DNA of 64,000 nucleotides from Desulfobacula sp. (GTDB lineage Bacteria; Desulfobacterota; Desulfobacteria; Desulfobacterales; Desulfobacteraceae), in NCBI GenBank assembly GCA_023701135.1, contig JAMPXP010000012.1, positions 62,001 to 126,000 of the forward strand, in the 5' to 3' direction. A program made the translations under genes and the position numbers. Below are positions 42,331 through 51,579 of this stretch, piece after piece. The notes under the pieces are model-generated. The model had not been told where the DNA came from and searched no databases. It saw only the letters and a list, made by a program, of their open reading frames with translations. The number at the start of each line of letters is the position of its first letter. Positions within the stretch are counted from its first letter, which is position 1.

Positions 42331-44481
42331 CTAAATGTTTCCGACCTGCATTTCGTAAATCGTCAGATTTTTGCCCTGGTCGGAAGTGCACAGAACCTCG
42401 CTTATTTTTGAATACCGGAGCATTTCAGTTATTCGTTTCTCAGTATGCTTGCCTTTGATAAGGGTTTCCGGCATAATGACCCCTTCACAGATGACGACGG
42501 GTTTGCCCGGATTCTCCTTTGCCCATTTGATGAGATTATTTCTCTCTTCAATTAAATCTGTACGCCTCGTTTCAATGGCCTCGATTTCCCTGTCTTCATT
42601 TGCCATGGCCGCTTCGATTTTATCACTTTTATCAAAACAGGCATCCAGGCTCGCTTCGGCTTTTTTGGCCGCCAATTGCAATTGTTCGATTTTCTTTTGC
42701 AGGTCATGGACAGCTTCAGTATCATCGCCCAATGTTGAAATTTTTGAATTTAATTCTTTCTGTTCCAGTTGGGACCGATCCTGGACATGGGCAAGCTCGG
42801 TAATCTGTTTCTGAAGTGCCAGATGATCCTCTTTGAGCTTGTCTTTCTTTTCCCTGCGCAATTCCGTTATTTTTTTAAGATGCTCTATTTTTTCCTTATT
42901 TTTTTCAAGCTCCTTCACGGTAAAAACATCCTGGCCGATCCTGATCACGCTGGGCCCTGACATTTCCGTTCCGATATGCTTAGCCTTTACCCCCATCTTT
43001 GCGGAAATCCTTGAAGAGATCAGTTTCCCGTCGATGACGCAGCCGCCGGAGCATTCAATATCGGAATCCACAATTTCCTTTCCCACCACCACATCCCCCA
43101 TACAGATGATTTCCGATTTATGGATAAATTTTGCATGGACATTGCCCTTGGCGTAAATTTTGCCCTCATTGATGCCTCCGGCAATTTTAACATTTCCCTC
43201 GGCTGTGATAATGCCGCCATCCAGTTCAATGGCCTGGATATTATTTCCTTCTACCTTGAAGCCTGATTTGATCCTGCCTTTGACATTCACATTCCCGTCA
43301 TATTGAACATGACCGGTTTCATAATCCACATCCCCCTCAGTCGTATATTCCTGATGGACAAAAACATGGCCGGACAAGGCGTATTTGGGGAATCCGCCGA
43401 CATCGGCAAGAAGCTTATGCCCGTCTTCGGAAAGTTTGACCCCTTTTCCATATTTCAAATCAATGTCTTTTCCCGGGGTTGTTTCAATTTCATGGCCATA
43501 AATATTATGACCCTTTCTATATTCGATCATGGGAATTTTTTCCGCAAGCACGGTTCCTGCTTCAACAAAGGGAATTTCACCCCTTTCCTTAAAATCGATG
43601 CCGCCATCTTCAGTCAAATCGCCTACCTTTAGATAGTCAATATTAAAGAAAAACTCGATCCTCGCATCTTTCCCCTGAATCGGCGAAATACCCTTTGCCA
43701 CCCTGAAAGATTTGGTTTTAAATCCGCTGGATCGAATAAATCCCTCTATCATCTTATCTTCAGCAAGACCGGCCACAATGCCTTTTTCATACAAAGCCGT
43801 CTTTACCCCGTCAATGGTGACGGTATCGTCAAAATAGTCTGTTTTTGAAAGAAAGGCGGCCATGAAATCTTTGGAAATTTCAAGTTTGATTCCGCCGTCA
43901 ATGATTTCAGGCTCCAGCATATTTCCGGCATCCTGTCCGTTTCCATCTGTTTCGGCTTTTGATTTTTCCGGAATATCTTTGCCGGGAACCGGTTTCAAAG
44001 CTTCGGGGGTAGATGAAGGGTCTGCGGGGGTTCCGTCGGATGCTTTTTTGACTTCTTCCCTCACCCTCTCCTGTAATTTCAGGATATAATTCTTTTGGTT
44101 TTCCGTCATCATTCCTGCTTCAACCAGCATATCGCCAATGAGACGAACTTTTCGCCTATTTTTAATATCATTTTCCTGCTCTTCCAAAACCAGCTTCAAG
44201 ACACTCTGGCTGATAAATCCCTTCCGGATGGCGACAGCTCCGAATTTGAATTCTTTTTGCCGAAAATCGATGGTTTTGGCAGCCCTCAGAAGCCGTTCCA
44301 TATTCTGAGCAGATATGATTTCCTTTGATAAAAAATACTCTTTTAAGGCAAGTTCAAGATTTTCTGCTCCTGAACAATGCGACAGCGCTTTTTGGAGATC
44401 CTCTTTTGTGATTAAAAGGTTTTTGACGGCCAAAAGCCCGATCATGGGGATTTTAATTTTATTTTCTGCTGGTTCTGCCAT
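42331..44481 (-). CDS. FapA/DUF342 polymer-forming protein
   Basis: A 716-residue cytoplasmic protein. Residues 1-140 are a helical extension with repeated 'GLLAVKNLLITKEDLQKAL' and 'FGAVAIRKGFISQSVLKLVLEEQ' units, resembling the MshEN/GSPII-type N-terminal modules. Residues about 210-510 form the FapA (DUF342) domain with a right-handed beta-helix: repeated hydrophobic rungs such as GGINEGKIYAKGNVHAKFIHKSEIICMGDVVVGKEIVDSDIECSGG. A coiled coil (about 530-650) follows. The function of this family is poorly known. GAGGAG precedes the ATG. It is the last gene of the parAB-ispH/ubiA operon, 18 bases after the previous stop. Confidence 0.88.
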   Translation of the reverse strand: MAEPAENKIKIPMIGLLAVKNLLITKEDLQKALSHCSGAENLELALKEYFLSKEIISAQNMERLLRAAKTIDFRQKEFKFGAVAIRKGFISQSVLKLVLEEQENDIKNRRKVRLIGDMLVEAGMMTENQKNYILKLQERVREEVKKASDGTPADPSSTPEALKPVPGKDIPEKSKAETDGNGQDAGNMLEPEIIDGGIKLEISKDFMAAFLSKTDYFDDTVTIDGVKTALYEKGIVAGLAEDKMIEGFIRSSGFKTKSFRVAKGISPIQGKDARIEFFFNIDYLKVGDLTEDGGIDFKERGEIPFVEAGTVLAEKIPMIEYRKGHNIYGHEIETTPGKDIDLKYGKGVKLSEDGHKLLADVGGFPKYALSGHVFVHQEYTTEGDVDYETGHVQYDGNVNVKGRIKSGFKVEGNNIQAIELDGGIITAEGNVKIAGGINEGKIYAKGNVHAKFIHKSEIICMGDVVVGKEIVDSDIECSGGCVIDGKLISSRISAKMGVKAKHIGTEMSGPSVIRIGQDVFTVKELEKNKEKIEHLKKITELRREKKDKLKEDHLALQKQITELAHVQDRSQLEQKELNSKISTLGDDTEAVHDLQKKIEQLQLAAKKAEASLDACFDKSDKIEAAMANEDREIEAIETRRTDLIEERNNLIKWAKENPGKPVVICEGVIMPETLIKGKHTEKRITEMLRYSKISEVLCTSDQGKNLTIYEMQVGNI

Positions 44482-44499
44482 AATCTCCTCACATTAGAT

Positions 44500-46212
44500 T
44501 TAAATTACAGCACCTAATAATCCTGTTGAAATCAAAAGGAATTCAACCACAAATTCCCGATGCTCACCGGATACAAGACGATCCTTTTCAAAAAATCTGA
44601 TCAATAAAAACATACTAGAGGGTATGAAAGCAAGTACGAAAGCATTGTTTGCCAATAAATCGGATAAATTTGCCGCAAGAACGAGCCCGATCTCAAAAAT
44701 CAGGGTATATTTTATGATATTAAAGCTTTTTTTTTCTCCTATAAGAATCGGAAGCGTTTCTTTGCCCGTGATCCTGTCCCCCTGGATGGCCAAAATATCA
44801 AAAAAAGCCGTCCGGCCGAACACAAGACCGGTTGCAAACAAAAAAGCCACCCCCACCGACATAAGATTTCCAGGATCGGCCACTGCCGGCAGAAGACAGG
44901 TGACGGTTCCCCAGGCAATGACGATCAGGATGGTTTTTGATCCCGGAATATCTTTTATACTGGCTATCCTCCCTTTTCCTAACGGCTTCGGGATGATTTT
45001 CAAATTATAGGACAGGCCGAGAAGGCTCATGACCAGCAGTATGAGGAAAGATACCGCACCCGTCAAAAAACTCAGATAAAGTCCTGCTCCCCCGGATAAA
45101 ACCGCAAGAATCCAGAGATAGGTACGGTTTTCCTTGTAAAAAAGAGCCCTTTTGGGATGGTTGTAGCGATCGGACCGGATGGCAAAAAGATTGTTCAGGA
45201 TTTGCATGGAAAGCACATACAGCATGGCAATCCATGCATGGTGAAAATTCTGGTCATTTCCCTGGAGTTTTGAACAGGCATAGGTCAGGGAACCGGCCCC
45301 GGCAGAAGCAAGGAGATTGGTTTTTAACAGAAAATCACGAAGAAAATACAGCCCTGCCTTGACCGCATTTTGCTTTTGAAGATGGTTTTCTATTTTACGG
45401 TAGGTATCCGTAATAATCCAGTTCGGCGTGGAGGCCCCGGCGGTGAGCGCAATGGTTTTTGCCCGGGACAGGCTCTCATAATCGATTTCAGACGCATCCT
45501 CAATATGAACCGTGGGCTTTCCTGCTCCGGCGGCGATCTCGGCAAGGCGCCGCGTATTTCCGCTTTCTTTTCCGCCCACCACAACGACGGCATCGTTTTC
45601 TTCCGCAAGCCTCCGGATTTCGGTCTGGCGTTTTTCCGTTGAACCGCAGATGGTATCAAATATCCGGTAATGGGGGGCATTGGACCGGCACCAGGACTTA
45701 ATCCCCTCATAAAAAGAAAGATTCTGGGTGGTCTGGGCTACCACAATCGCATTCTCAAATATCGGCAAGGCCAGAAGTGCTTCCATGGAATCAACGGCAT
45801 AACCTTTTCCCCTTGTATAACCAAGGAGCCCAACGACTTCGGGATGGTCTTCATCGCCCGCAATAATGACGGCATGCCCTTTCTTGGCATATCGATTGAT
45901 GATGACCTGGACCCTGAGCACCCTCGGGCAGGTGGCGTTTATAACCGTAAATCCGGCATTTTTCAAGGCTGCCTGGTCTTCCGGTGGAACACCGTGGGCC
46001 CGGATCAGGACGATTCCGGACCCTTTTTCAGGAATTTTTTCGATCCTGAAAATTTTTTTTTCCTCCAGCATCTGCAGGACCTGGGGATTATGGATAAGCG
46101 GCCCACAGGTGAAAATCGGCTCCTGGTAACGGGTGGATGCATCCAGGACCATATCCACAGCCCGCCGGACGCCCATACAGAATCCGGCTGTTTTTGCAAT
46201 GACGATCTTCAT
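44500..46212 (-). CDS. ispH: IspH-UbiA fusion (HMBPP reductase + prenyltransferase-like membrane domain)
   Basis: Residues 1-280 are 4-hydroxy-3-methylbut-2-enyl diphosphate reductase, the last step of the MEP pathway. The three cluster cysteines are in GFCMGV, ATCPRV and DTICGST, and substrate-binding residues in RAHGVPP, DEDHPEVVG and QTTQN are intact. Residues 300-570 are a UbiA-type membrane domain with about eight helices. Its first Asp-rich motif reads NNLFAIRSD and its second DILAIQGDRITGKETLP, so several Mg-binding Asp are replaced. The fusion places isopentenyl diphosphate synthesis beside a prenyl-transfer fold, but the UbiA half may have altered activity. The stop of parB and this ATG overlap (TGATG). 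Confidence 0.92.
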   Translation of the reverse strand: MKIVIAKTAGFCMGVRRAVDMVLDASTRYQEPIFTCGPLIHNPQVLQMLEEKKIFRIEKIPEKGSGIVLIRAHGVPPEDQAALKNAGFTVINATCPRVLRVQVIINRYAKKGHAVIIAGDEDHPEVVGLLGYTRGKGYAVDSMEALLALPIFENAIVVAQTTQNLSFYEGIKSWCRSNAPHYRIFDTICGSTEKRQTEIRRLAEENDAVVVVGGKESGNTRRLAEIAAGAGKPTVHIEDASEIDYESLSRAKTIALTAGASTPNWIITDTYRKIENHLQKQNAVKAGLYFLRDFLLKTNLLASAGAGSLTYACSKLQGNDQNFHHAWIAMLYVLSMQILNNLFAIRSDRYNHPKRALFYKENRTYLWILAVLSGGAGLYLSFLTGAVSFLILLVMSLLGLSYNLKIIPKPLGKGRIASIKDIPGSKTILIVIAWGTVTCLLPAVADPGNLMSVGVAFLFATGLVFGRTAFFDILAIQGDRITGKETLPILIGEKKSFNIIKYTLIFEIGLVLAANLSDLLANNAFVLAFIPSSMFLLIRFFEKDRLVSGEHREFVVEFLLISTGLLGAVI

Positions 46213-47075
46213 CAGATTCTGCTTAAAAGGTCAATGATCTGCTGGAATTCCGTTTTTGATTTAAAATTGATTTCAACCCTGCCCTTCTCCCCTCTTTTCT
46301 GGATACTGACCTTGGATTTGATCCGCTCGGAAAGCAGCCGGGATGTCTGATCCAGGAATTGTTTCTCATCCGGGGAGAGCCTGGGCGCAAATTTTTCCGG
46401 TTCTTTTTTAACGGAGTTGACCAGTTTTTCCGTCTCTCTCACAGACAGTTCTTTTGCTATAACCATCTCCAAAAGTCGGATCTGGTTTTCTTCAGAACCG
46501 GCAGTTAAAAGTGCCCTTGCATGGCCCATGGAAATCTTTTCAGCAACAAGACTCTCCTTGATCACTTCCGGAAGACTTCGAAGCCTTAAAAGATTGGCAA
46601 TGGTGGACCTGTTTTTACCGATTTTTTCGGCAACCTTTTCCTGGGTATAATGAAATTCTTCAATCAGCCTGTGATAGGCCTCTGCCTCTTCCAGAACATT
46701 TAAATTTTCCCGTTGGATATTTTCGATAATCGAAACTTCCAGAACCTGCTCATCGGTCAGGCTTTTGACAAATACCGGCACATGGGTCAGGTTGGCTTCT
46801 CTGGCAGCCCTAAGCCTTCGTTCCCCTGCGATGAGCTCATAGGCGTCATTGATACGCCTGACCAGCAAAGGCTGCAAAATACCCTGCTGGGCAACGGACT
46901 CCCTCAGGCGGTCCAGTTCTTCCTGGTTGAATACGGTTCTGGGCTGGTACCGATTGGGTGAAATCTCCTCAACAGGACACATTAAAAAATCAGCGTCGAT
47001 TTCCGGTTTTTCAAAATCAGGGATCAGCGCCGAAATTCCTCGGCCAAGACCGGTATGTTTCTTTTTTTTTGTCAT
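46212..47075 (-). CDS. parB: Chromosome partitioning protein ParB
   Basis: DNA-binding CTPase that loads on parS sites and spreads to organise the origin region. The 287 residues have the N-terminal ParA-interacting basic segment, the CTP-binding GERRLRAAR motif, QVLEVSIIENIQREN, a helix-turn-helix (YTQEKVAEKIGKNRSTIANLLRL) and a short C-terminal dimer domain. It overlaps parA by 4 bases (ATGA). The parAB pair is commonly near the replication origin, but I found no gidA, rsmG, dnaA or parS sequence here. Confidence 0.97.
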   Translation of the reverse strand: MTKKKKHTGLGRGISALIPDFEKPEIDADFLMCPVEEISPNRYQPRTVFNQEELDRLRESVAQQGILQPLLVRRINDAYELIAGERRLRAAREANLTHVPVFVKSLTDEQVLEVSIIENIQRENLNVLEEAEAYHRLIEEFHYTQEKVAEKIGKNRSTIANLLRLRSLPEVIKESLVAEKISMGHARALLTAGSEENQIRLLEMVIAKELSVRETEKLVNSVKKEPEKFAPRLSPDEKQFLDQTSRLLSERIKSKVSIQKRGEKGRVEINFKSKTEFQQIIDLLSRI

Positions 47076-47830
47076 CTTTTGAGAAATTCCCTGGTAAAGG
47101 CCATATAGCTTTTGGAGCCTGGTGACTGTTTATCATATAAAATGACAGGCAATCCATAACTGGGAGCTTCACCCAGTTTCACATTTCGGGGTATCTTTGT
47201 TTTGAAAACCATGTCTTTGAAATATTTTCTTGCATCTTCAACCACATGCTGGGCAAGATTGGTCCGGCCGTCATACATGGTGAGAAGGATGCCCTTGATT
47301 TTCAGTCCGGGATTAAACGAGGACTTGACCCGCTTAATGGTATCCAGAAGCTGGCCCAAGCCCTCAAGGGCATAGAACTCACTCTGAAGGGGAATCAAGA
47401 CGGCATCGGATGCCGTAAACGCATTCAGGGTCAAGAGCCCCAGAGCCGGCGGACAGTCAATGATCACATAGTCAAACCGTTCTTTTATCCCGTCCAGAAG
47501 CTGCTTCAGCTTCTTTTCCCGTCCTTTGGCCGATACCATTTCAATTTCAAACCCGATGAGATCCATATTGGCCGGAATGATCATGAGCTTCGGCAACAGC
47601 GTGGCGTAAAGAATATCATCGGCCCCTGCCTCTTGGATGAGGCCCTGGTAAAGGGAATATTTTAAGGACGGTTTGTCTATTCCCATGCCTGTGGTGGCAT
47701 TGGCCTGGGAATCACAATCCACCAGAAGAACCTTTTTGCCCATGGAGGCAAGGGCTGCGGAAAGATTGACGGAAGTCGTTGTTTTTCCGACCCCGCCTTT
47801 CTGGTTTGCTATGCTGATAATCTGGGTCAT
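47072..47830 (-). CDS. parA: Chromosome partitioning ATPase ParA/Soj
   Basis: A 252-residue deviant-Walker ATPase. IANQKGGVGKTTTSVNLSAAL supplies the P-loop with the signature lysine, then LLVDCDSQANATTGMG and VIIDCPPALGLLT complete the nucleotide site. With ParB it segregates the chromosome origin. It begins the operon parA-parB-ispH/ubiA-fapA. The ATG at 47830 has only a weak upstream site. A strong palindrome upstream (47922-47951) ends the preceding transcript, so the parA promoter must lie in the 90 bases between. Confidence 0.97.
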   Translation of the reverse strand: MTQIISIANQKGGVGKTTTSVNLSAALASMGKKVLLVDCDSQANATTGMGIDKPSLKYSLYQGLIQEAGADDILYATLLPKLMIIPANMDLIGFEIEMVSAKGREKKLKQLLDGIKERFDYVIIDCPPALGLLTLNAFTASDAVLIPLQSEFYALEGLGQLLDTIKRVKSSFNPGLKIKGILLTMYDGRTNLAQHVVEDARKYFKDMVFKTKIPRNVKLGEAPSYGLPVILYDKQSPGSKSYMAFTREFLKR

Positions 47831-47921
47831 AATTCAGCTTCCATATCATACTTGTCCGGCATAGGCAATCCGTTAAAAATGAACGGTTTTGTTTTTTCTG
47901 CGGCCAGAACCCATTAAAAAA

Positions 47922-47951
47922 CCCGGTATGGCCATATATGGCCATACCGGG
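47922..47951 (-). terminator. Perfect 30-base palindrome with T tract
   Basis: Two 15-base arms starting CCCGGTATGGCCATA form a perfect palindrome, followed on the minus strand by TTTTTTAATGG. It lies 25 bases after the selenoprotein stop and fits a strong terminator for that gene, insulating parA. Confidence 0.85.
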
Positions 47952-47976
47952 CGGTTTCGCAAATCAGACGGGCAGG

Positions 47977-49296
47977 CTATTCTTCTGATTCCGGATGGAA
48001 GACATCCACATCTTTTAAATCATCACCCAGATAAGCTCTTTCCTTGGGTCCCAGGATGCCCAAGGAAAGGCACAGCAGGGTCCACAAATGAACGGTTTGC
48101 CAGGCATGATCATTGACTTCAGCCATATCATGCACCTGGGCGTGACAGTTATGGCAGGGGGTGATGCAATAGGCAGCCTTGGTGGAAAGAATCTGGTTGG
48201 CCTTGGTCTGACCATAGGCCCGTCTCTGCTCCTGGAATCCGGATTGCAGGTATCCGCCGCCGCCGCCGCAGCAAAAATTATTGGATTTGTTGGGCGTCAT
48301 GTCCACGAAATTTTCTTCGCCCACAACTGCCCTGACCACATATCGAAGGTCTTCGGCCACCGGATCCCCAAAGGATTTTCTGACCAATTGGCAGGGGTCC
48401 TGGACCGTGAATTTGATTTTTCTGTCCTTGTTCCAGTCAGAGGAGGGTTTAAGCTTACCTTCTCTTATCCACTGTGCATAAAGTTGAATAATGCTCTTGA
48501 TTTCAAAATTGTAAGGGATCTTGAATTTTGCCAGTCCGGCCCGGACTGCGAAGAGTTCGTGCCCTCACTCCGTGTTGAGCCAGACCTTGCAGCCCAGGTC
48601 CTCCACGGCCTTGACCTTGGTCCTCACAATGTTTTCCCAATTTTCATTATCAGCGGAAAAAAGGCAATAGTTTTCTGCAGCCCATCCTTTTGTCCCATAG
48701 GTCCAGTCTGCACCGGCAAGATGCATAATTTTCCACAAGGGGACCATTTCATCGGGTTCCGTCACCGGCTCCCTGGAATTCTGGTTCAAGAAATAATAGG
48801 CCCCTTCCCGGTTGAGGTCCGCCGTCATGTCTTCAAATTCAGGCTGGGCTTCCCGGTATTCCTCAAGCACATCTTCCACCACAAACTGGAAATCTTCTTC
48901 GGTGGCGCCCATGGCGGAACAGGTGTCGTTTCTCAATGCCATATCACAAGATCCGATGATGCCTTTGGGTTTCTTGTCTTTGGGCCACTGGGCCCGGGCG
49001 TTGAAAACAAGCTGGGGGATATTGATCTGCATCGGACAAACATACATGCACCGTGTGCACATGGAACACATCCAAACCCAGTTTGTGGTCAAAATTTCTT
49101 CATCCATTCCAAGAGCAGCCATTCTCAAAAATTTTCTTGGGTCCATGCCTTCAAGGCCGGTGGCCGGGCACCCGGATGCACATGCCCCGCAGGTCAGGCA
49201 TGCATTCAGGTTCCCTCCATCGGGTAAAAGCTTCATTACCTTGTCTTTAAAGACGCTCTTTCTTGCGCCCCCGATTTTAATAGCGGTATCTCCCAT
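47977..49296 (-). CDS. HdrD/GlpC-type Fe-S protein with in-frame UGA (selenoprotein)
   Basis: A 439-residue (Fe-S)-binding protein interrupted by one in-frame TGA at 48565-48567 (residue 244). The first part has two [4Fe-4S] motifs, CLTCGACASGCP and CSMCTRCMYVCP. The TGA stands exactly where the family has Cys in N-T-E-C-G-H: the frame reads WLNTE, TGA, GHELFAVRAGL. After it a second CCG module continues with VQDPCQLVRKS, NFCCGGGGG and CHNCHAQ. No frameshift is needed. A 7-bp hairpin begins 16 bases after the UGA. Proteins of this group pass electrons to or from disulfides and quinones, as in HdrD, DsrK and GlpC. GGGAG precedes the ATG at 49296. It is monocistronic. The sel genes must lie elsewhere. 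Confidence 0.88.
48532..48567 (-). promoter_or_regulatory. Candidate bacterial SECIS element with UGA codon
   Basis: On the minus strand the UGA codon (48567-48565) is followed after 16 bases by CAGTCCGGGCCGGACTG (48548-48532). This is a 7-bp perfect stem with a GGC loop and therefore a G in the apical loop. Bacterial SECIS elements are short stem-loops just downstream of the UGA and inside the coding sequence, so position and size fit. Confidence 0.75.
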
Positions 49297-49458
49297 GCTA
49301 TTTTTTCTCCCTATCGATATTCATTTAATGCATTTATGCTTCTTATCGCAATGGTTCCTTTATAAGAACGTTTTCCTTTTTCTCTTATTCCATCCTTTCT
49401 GTCAACCTTATTTTAAATCCTGAAAATCACATCTGATGTTTGCCGCTTGATGAATCTG

Positions 49459-51579
49459 CTATCGATTTAGGCTTCTTCCCAGCATCTGGTTGACGCAATT
49501 CACATAATCAATATTCCGGCATGGTTTTGACAGGTGCTCAATATGGGGGTCTTTTTGCTTCAATGCTTTAATGGACTCCAAAAATTCGATATTGCCGGAA
49601 ATAAAAAGCACGGGCACGGTCTTGTCCGTTTTCCGGATATGATGGTAAACATCCATGCCGTTAAGGTCCCCCGGCAGAATATAATCCAGGCTTATCAAAT
49701 CATAGGTGTTCCGGTTCAACGCGTCCATGGCGGCCTTTCCGCTACCGGCCAGGTCCACCTTGTGGCTTAGGGACTCATGGGTCAATATCCGGTACTGGAC
49801 ATCCGCAATGGCTTGTTCGTCTTCGACCAGCAGGATATATTTTTTAAAACAGATTTTTTCTTTTTTAATTTCTCTGACTTCTTTTGCTGTTAATTCTTTT
49901 TTCATCACCGGAAGGGTTATGGTCACCTTTGTGCCCTTTTGAAGTTTTGAACGGACTGAGATGGCGCCCTTATGCTGGTTAACATATTTTTTGACATTGG
50001 ACATGCCGTAACCGGTTCCTTTAATACCGGATTTATAAAACCCTTTTTTGTCCCTGCTGCCCTTAAGGCTAAAGGAAGGTTCAAAAATTTCCCCGAGAAA
50101 TTCTTCAGGAATGCCACACCCGTTATCTTCAATTTCCATTATTATCCTTCCCTTTTGATGATGGGTCCGGATGATGATCTCAGGTTGACGGACAAGGCTC
50201 ACGGCATGGATTGAATTTTGGATCAGATTAACGACGGCATGTTCGATCATGCCGGGGTCTGCCAGGAGTTCAGGCAAATCCGGGCTGTATTCACGGGTCA
50301 CCTGTATCCCTTCCAGATCTTTTTTCAACAGGCCGATGACCAGTTCAATCTTTTCATTAAGATCGAAAAATTCCTGCTTCGGTTCATGATCCTTGGCAAA
50401 GGCCACCAGATTCTGGGTAAGATTTTTGCCGTGAAGGGTCTGCTCAAGAATCAATTCCAGGGTTTTTTTCGTCTTTTCATGGGGGCAGTCCATCAGGGCC
50501 AGTTCTGAATTTCCCATGATGACCCCCAGGATATTGTTAAAATCATGGGCCATTTTTCCGGCAATTTGGCCCACCAGGGCAAATTTCTGAGCTTCTGCCG
50601 CCGCAGTAAGGGCCTCTATTTTTTCAGCCTGAACCTTTCTCAGTTCCGTAATATCTTCAAAAATAAGGATCCCGGCGGAAATAAAACCGTCTGCATCACG
50701 GACGGGAGCTGCATTGGATGAAATCCATTTTTCCAGTCCCTTGGAATTCCGGATGATGAATTGTTCATTCCGGATGGTCTCGCCCTTTATGGCGGCCCGG
50801 AAAAGCGGCAGATCCTCCGGCGCATAAGGGATTCCATCGGGCCTGAGGGCCCGCCAACCGGACCCGTGCTCCCCTTTGGCCGGGCAAAACAGAAGGGTTT
50901 CACCCAGGATATTCAAGGCTGCCGGATTGGCCCAGCGAAGGGAGACTTCCTTGGCTTCCGAAACGATGATCCCGGCCGGGGAATGCGCAAGGGCCGCCTC
51001 CAGCATGGCGCCGATCCGGTCCTTCTCCTCTGTTTTTTGTCGAACCATTCCGTCCAGATTTTCGATCCGGCTTTGAACCTCACGATTCAATTCCCATTTC
51101 CGGGCCAGGGCATGGGCGATCTGGAGCACCTCCACATCGTCAAAGGGTTTTTTCAGGATCAGCAGATTGTCGGTCTCCCCCAGCACCCGGCAGATCTCCT
51201 GCCAGGAATAATCTGCATAGGCCGTGCAAAGGACAACCTGTAAATCCGGGCATTCCTGCCAGAGATGATGGATGGTTTCGATGCCGTCCCAGCCCGGTGG
51301 CATGCGGCCGTCCACAAAGGCCAGGGCATAGGGATGTCCTTTGGAAAGGGCTTTTTGGACAAGGGCCAGGCCATCCCTGCCCTGGAAAGCAGAGTCGATT
51401 TCAAAAAATCCGCGCTTTTCGGTTCGGATTTCAGCGCCAAAGAGGGTGGCCTCCATGTCTAAAAGACGGTGATCCAAGGCATGGGGCTTTATTAATATTT
51501 TGCGGAAATCCTCGTGGATCGCCGCATTGTCATCGATCACCAATATCCGTACAACCGGAACCGCATTACCGGGCATCAT
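49459..51579 (-). CDS. Hybrid response regulator-histidine kinase (REC-PAS-HK-REC)
   Basis: A 706-residue cytoplasmic signalling protein. An N-terminal receiver (VRILVIDDNAAIHEDF, then FVDGRMPPGWDG) is followed by a coiled coil and a PAS domain (about 215-330). The kinase core has the phospho-acceptor in KMAHDFNNILG, and the ATPase lobe has NLIQNSIHA and DNGCGIP. A C-terminal receiver (ILLVEDEQAIADVQ, ISLDYILPGDLNG) ends it. The start at 51579 (or 51576) overlaps the end of the upstream kinase gene and has AGGAGA before it. It probably receives the signal from that kinase. No DNA-binding domain is present. Confidence 0.92.
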   Translation of the reverse strand: MMPGNAVPVVRILVIDDNAAIHEDFRKILIKPHALDHRLLDMEATLFGAEIRTEKRGFFEIDSAFQGRDGLALVQKALSKGHPYALAFVDGRMPPGWDGIETIHHLWQECPDLQVVLCTAYADYSWQEICRVLGETDNLLILKKPFDDVEVLQIAHALARKWELNREVQSRIENLDGMVRQKTEEKDRIGAMLEAALAHSPAGIIVSEAKEVSLRWANPAALNILGETLLFCPAKGEHGSGWRALRPDGIPYAPEDLPLFRAAIKGETIRNEQFIIRNSKGLEKWISSNAAPVRDADGFISAGILIFEDITELRKVQAEKIEALTAAAEAQKFALVGQIAGKMAHDFNNILGVIMGNSELALMDCPHEKTKKTLELILEQTLHGKNLTQNLVAFAKDHEPKQEFFDLNEKIELVIGLLKKDLEGIQVTREYSPDLPELLADPGMIEHAVVNLIQNSIHAVSLVRQPEIIIRTHHQKGRIIMEIEDNGCGIPEEFLGEIFEPSFSLKGSRDKKGFYKSGIKGTGYGMSNVKKYVNQHKGAISVRSKLQKGTKVTITLPVMKKELTAKEVREIKKEKICFKKYILLVEDEQAIADVQYRILTHESLSHKVDLAGSGKAAMDALNRNTYDLISLDYILPGDLNGMDVYHHIRKTDKTVPVLFISGNIEFLESIKALKQKDPHIEHLSKPCRNIDYVNCVNQMLGRSLNR

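Noticed and set aside
46212-47830. Replication origin next to parAB
   Set aside because: No parS palindrome, DnaA-box cluster, dnaA, gidA or rsmG is visible in the surrounding 10 kb.
48388-48567. Reading the TGA at 48565 as a true stop or pseudogene scar, with two separate Fe-S genes
   Set aside because: The frame is the same on both sides, motifs are continuous, and the TGA sits at a conserved Cys position followed by a SECIS-like hairpin.
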